Assembly: GCA_944324255.1 (NCBI GenBank)
Contig: CALUVM010000005.1
Location: forward strand, 1-64,000
DNA: 64,000 nucleotides
Reading direction: 5' to 3'
DNA from: Candidatus Gastranaerophilales bacterium
Lineage (GTDB): Bacteria > Cyanobacteriota > Vampirovibrionia > Gastranaerophilales > Gastranaerophilaceae
Part shown: positions 62,183-64,000 of the stretch, piece by piece
Layout: each line of letters begins with the position of its first letter
How positions within the stretch are numbered: the stretch's first letter is position 1
The notes under the pieces: model-generated
Seen by the model: only the letters and a program-made list of their open reading frames with translations
Database searches by the model: none
What the model was told of the DNA's origin: nothing
Position numbers and translations under genes: made by a program

Positions 62183-63397
62183 ATGTCGAATAAAATCGTT
62201 CTTGTATCTGATGATAGTGATTTTTTTGACTACATTAAAAATAAGCTTTTTCTAAGGGGCAGCGATGAGGTATTTTCATTCTCATTTGATGAAATTCCGG
62301 AGAAAATACATCTTATTTATGGCTGTGTTTTGATAATAAATAGCGAAAATGCAAAAGATAAAACGCTTGATTTATTGAAAATTCTGAAGAACACACCGGC
62401 TATAGTCGTCGCTTTTAATGAAGATAATGATTTTATGTTAAAAGCATATTCCTGCGGAATGATGGATTATATTCCCATTTTAACCCCTGATAAGGAATTT
62501 CATGCCCGCATGATTCCGGCTCTTAGTATTGCATCATTACTAAACAAAACAAAACAGTACAGGGATATTCTTGTTCGAAAAAATGTAATCGAAAAAAATA
62601 ATGAAGTTTTTTTAGACTATAACTATATTATTGACAAAGAGCTTGAAAAAATAAACAAATCCAAACAAAAAGCTGTTTTTATGGCGATTGCACCGGATGA
62701 AAAAAATAAATTTTTATTAACCAATAATATAATTGAAACCGCAATACTGAATAATATCAGAAAGAACGATATTCTAATGACATTTGCCCCCGTAAAATAC
62801 TTTTTAATAATGTTTGATACAGATTCAAAATCTGCACGTATAGTATGGGAGAAAATTAAAAATGCACTTCCTCAAAAAATTTATGCCGGAATTTCAACTA
62901 TCACCAATCAAAAAAGAGAACAACTTATAAATGAGGCACTAAATAAACTTCATGAAGCTATTTGCTATGGCAAAGAATCTATAAATGAAAAGCCTGTACC
63001 GTTAAGTATAATCCAGAATTCTCCGTCTGCATATTCTAACTTCAAATTATTCAGACAAGATTTCTGTAAAAAAATGGAGCAGGTAATTTCCCCCGTATTT
63101 TATCAGATACAGCAAAAATATACCGGCAAATTACCCGGAATACATTTAACTCAGGGCGCAGGCGACGGTTACGGAACTTTTTACATAAAGGGGAAACATT
63201 CTACCAGCTGTTTTAGAATTACCAGTCCCGGATATTCGAAAATTAATATTGATATTACATTTCAAAAAGATTCTTCAAACATTGATGCAAAGAGAATCAC
63301 TCTGGAGCCGGAAGAACTTGAAGCCGGTTTATTAGAAGATTTATTAGAACAATTTATATCTGAATTTAAAAAGGAGAATAATTATGACAATACTTAA
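62183..63397 (+). CDS. Degenerate receiver-GGDEF protein
   Basis: The 404-residue protein has three parts. Residues 1-105 have a receiver-like fold (IVLVSDDSDFFDYIKN), but the phospho-acceptor Asp is Asn53 in VLIINSENA, and the conserved Lys is missing. Residues 160-265 follow the GGDEF-domain pattern (RKNDILMTFAPVKYFLIMF, SARIVWEKIKNAL, LHEAICYGKES), but GGDEF itself reads APVKY (202-206), so no cyclase activity is expected. The last 120 residues are an unrecognised mixed domain. It is probably a scaffold working with the HDOD protein. It overlaps the next gene by 14 bp. Confidence 0.7.
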   Translation: MSNKIVLVSDDSDFFDYIKNKLFLRGSDEVFSFSFDEIPEKIHLIYGCVLIINSENAKDKTLDLLKILKNTPAIVVAFNEDNDFMLKAYSCGMMDYIPILTPDKEFHARMIPALSIASLLNKTKQYRDILVRKNVIEKNNEVFLDYNYIIDKELEKINKSKQKAVFMAIAPDEKNKFLLTNNIIETAILNNIRKNDILMTFAPVKYFLIMFDTDSKSARIVWEKIKNALPQKIYAGISTITNQKREQLINEALNKLHEAICYGKESINEKPVPLSIIQNSPSAYSNFKLFRQDFCKKMEQVISPVFYQIQQKYTGKLPGIHLTQGAGDGYGTFYIKGKHSTSCFRITSPGYSKINIDITFQKDSSNIDAKRITLEPEELEAGLLEDLLEQFISEFKKENNYDNT

Positions 63398-63929
63398 TAA
63401 AGATAATAGTTTAATATTAATTATTGATATTCAGGAAAAACTTTTAAATGCGGTATTCAATACTGATTCTTTAGAGAGAAATTCCTCTATTATTGCTAAA
63501 GCAGCCTCATTACTTGAGATACCGGTTTGTATTACAGAACAATATCCTAAAGGACTGGGGTATACAATTACTAAAATAAAAGAAGCGCTACCACTGGCTA
63601 GTTACTATGAAAAAACAGCTTTTAATGCACTTGAAAATCAAGATTTGCCGGATAAGCTTAAAACATCCAACAAAAAACAAATTATTCTTCTAGGTATAGA
63701 AACTCATATTTGTGTACACCAAACCGCATATAGCCTAATTGAGAACGGCTATGAAGTACATCTGGTAAAAGATGCTTGCGGAAGCAGAAGCCTTGATGAA
63801 TATATGAATGCTCTAAAACTTATGCGTGATTATGGTGTCCAAATTAAAACTACAGAAATGGTTTTATTTGAACTGCTTCGAGGAGCTAAAAACCCTAATT
63901 TTAAAGAAATTCAAGCTCTTATTAAATAG
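63384..63929 (+). CDS. Isochorismatase-like cysteine hydrolase
   Basis: The 181-residue protein has the family triad: Asp in LIIDIQEKLL, Lys in YEKTAFNAL and Cys in GIETHICVHQTA, with the usual cis-peptide region before the Cys. Members include nicotinamidases and isochorismatases. The short form without a lid most resembles the YcaC-type or isochorismatase-family hydrolases of unknown substrate. AAGGAG precedes the ATG inside the upstream gene. It ends the HDOD-pseudoGGDEF-hydrolase operon. Confidence 0.88.
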   Translation: MTILNKDNSLILIIDIQEKLLNAVFNTDSLERNSSIIAKAASLLEIPVCITEQYPKGLGYTITKIKEALPLASYYEKTAFNALENQDLPDKLKTSNKKQIILLGIETHICVHQTAYSLIENGYEVHLVKDACGSRSLDEYMNALKLMRDYGVQIKTTEMVLFELLRGAKNPNFKEIQALIK

Positions 63930-63930
63930 A

Positions 63931-63948
63931 ATTGTTAAGTTTTGTAAC
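63931..63948 (-). promoter_or_regulatory. HLR1-like site, one mismatch
   Basis: Minus strand GTTACAAA-AC-TTAACAAT: first half perfect, second half one mismatch. It begins right after the hydrolase stop codon and is reversed relative to the promoter box at 63986. Confidence 0.5.
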
Positions 63949-63963
63949 ACTTTTATATAAACT

Positions 63964-63997
63964 TGAAATACGCTTTCGTTATTTTACTTTATATATA
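63964..63997 (+). promoter_or_regulatory. TGAAAT-N16-ACTTTATATATA promoter module
   Basis: TGAAAT (63964-63969) and ACTTTATATATA (63986-63997) have the same spacing as at 31609-31642, and the same 15-bp gap to the HLR1-like site. It should drive a plus-strand gene beyond the right edge. Confidence 0.5.
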
Positions 63998-64000
63998 TGT

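Noticed and set aside
1-64000. CRISPR arrays, insertion sequences or prophage
   Set aside because: No regularly spaced repeats, transposase, integrase or phage structural gene was seen on either strand.

Overview
The window is AT-rich, gene-dense and chromosomal. It most resembles a non-photosynthetic relative of the Cyanobacteria (Melainabacteria/Vampirovibrionia, probably the gut order Gastranaerophilales). Three things point there. The RNA polymerase beta' subunit is split into two genes in the order rpoB-rpoC1-rpoC2, as in Cyanobacteria. rpoB is not preceded by rplJ/rplL. Several intergenic regions carry matches to HLR1, the direct-repeat site bound by the cyanobacterial regulator RpaB. 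The assignment is inference, since no 16S rRNA lies in the window. I saw no prophage, insertion sequence or CRISPR array.

Layout. 1-6.5 kb: a Met/Gln-rich coiled-coil protein, a TOPRIM protein, tRNA-Lys(UUU), dxr, a bioF-like enzyme, a C-terminal processing protease and a secreted HExxH protein. 6.6-9.3 kb: an MnmC2-like methyltransferase overlapping an FAD oxidoreductase; both carry the same in-frame 72-bp repeat. 9.3-17.9 kb (minus strand): a uridine-kinase-like protein, a TPR protein with a PilZ-like protein, and an operon of a degenerate histidine kinase, a MalK-type ABC ATPase and a giant AsmA-like protein. 18-21 kb: a DnaJ homologue and an EF-hand protein. 21.1-25.2 kb: gcvT-gcvH-gcvPA and a CNT transporter. 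25.2-30.2 kb (minus): a winged-helix plus DUF262-like pair, then a HEAT-queC-DUF366-SPOR operon. 30.3-32.1 kb: small lineage-type proteins. 32.1-33.7 kb: folD with a CooC-like ATPase. 33.9-44.4 kb: purB and rpoB-rpoC1-rpoC2. 44.5-51.3 kb: a LuxR-type regulator, murA, mfd and a lipoprotein PPIase. 51.3-56.8 kb: ssb-DUF1537 kinase-pdxA, mtnA and leuC. 56.9-63.9 kb: a GT-C-like membrane protein, half a transketolase, ftsEX, an HDOD protein, a degenerate receiver/GGDEF protein and an isochorismatase-type hydrolase.

Regulation is the most interesting layer. Four perfect HLR1 matches and several one- or two-mismatch matches lie between genes. Four loci share one promoter design: an inverted HLR1-like element, then 35-38 bp, then an ACTTTATATATA-like box. 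They precede three genes for small or coiled-coil proteins of unknown function, plus whatever lies beyond the right edge. A second pattern is TATAAT about 6 nt before the ATG with no Shine-Dalgarno, which implies leaderless mRNAs for dxr, purB, the MnmC2-like gene and the PilZ-like gene. A third is a G-quadruplex-forming tandem repeat ahead of mtnA. Signalling proteins here often keep a fold but lose catalytic residues (histidine kinase, receiver, GGDEF), which suggests adaptor roles.

All calls come from reading sequence and provided translations. No database search, structure prediction or statistical scan was run.
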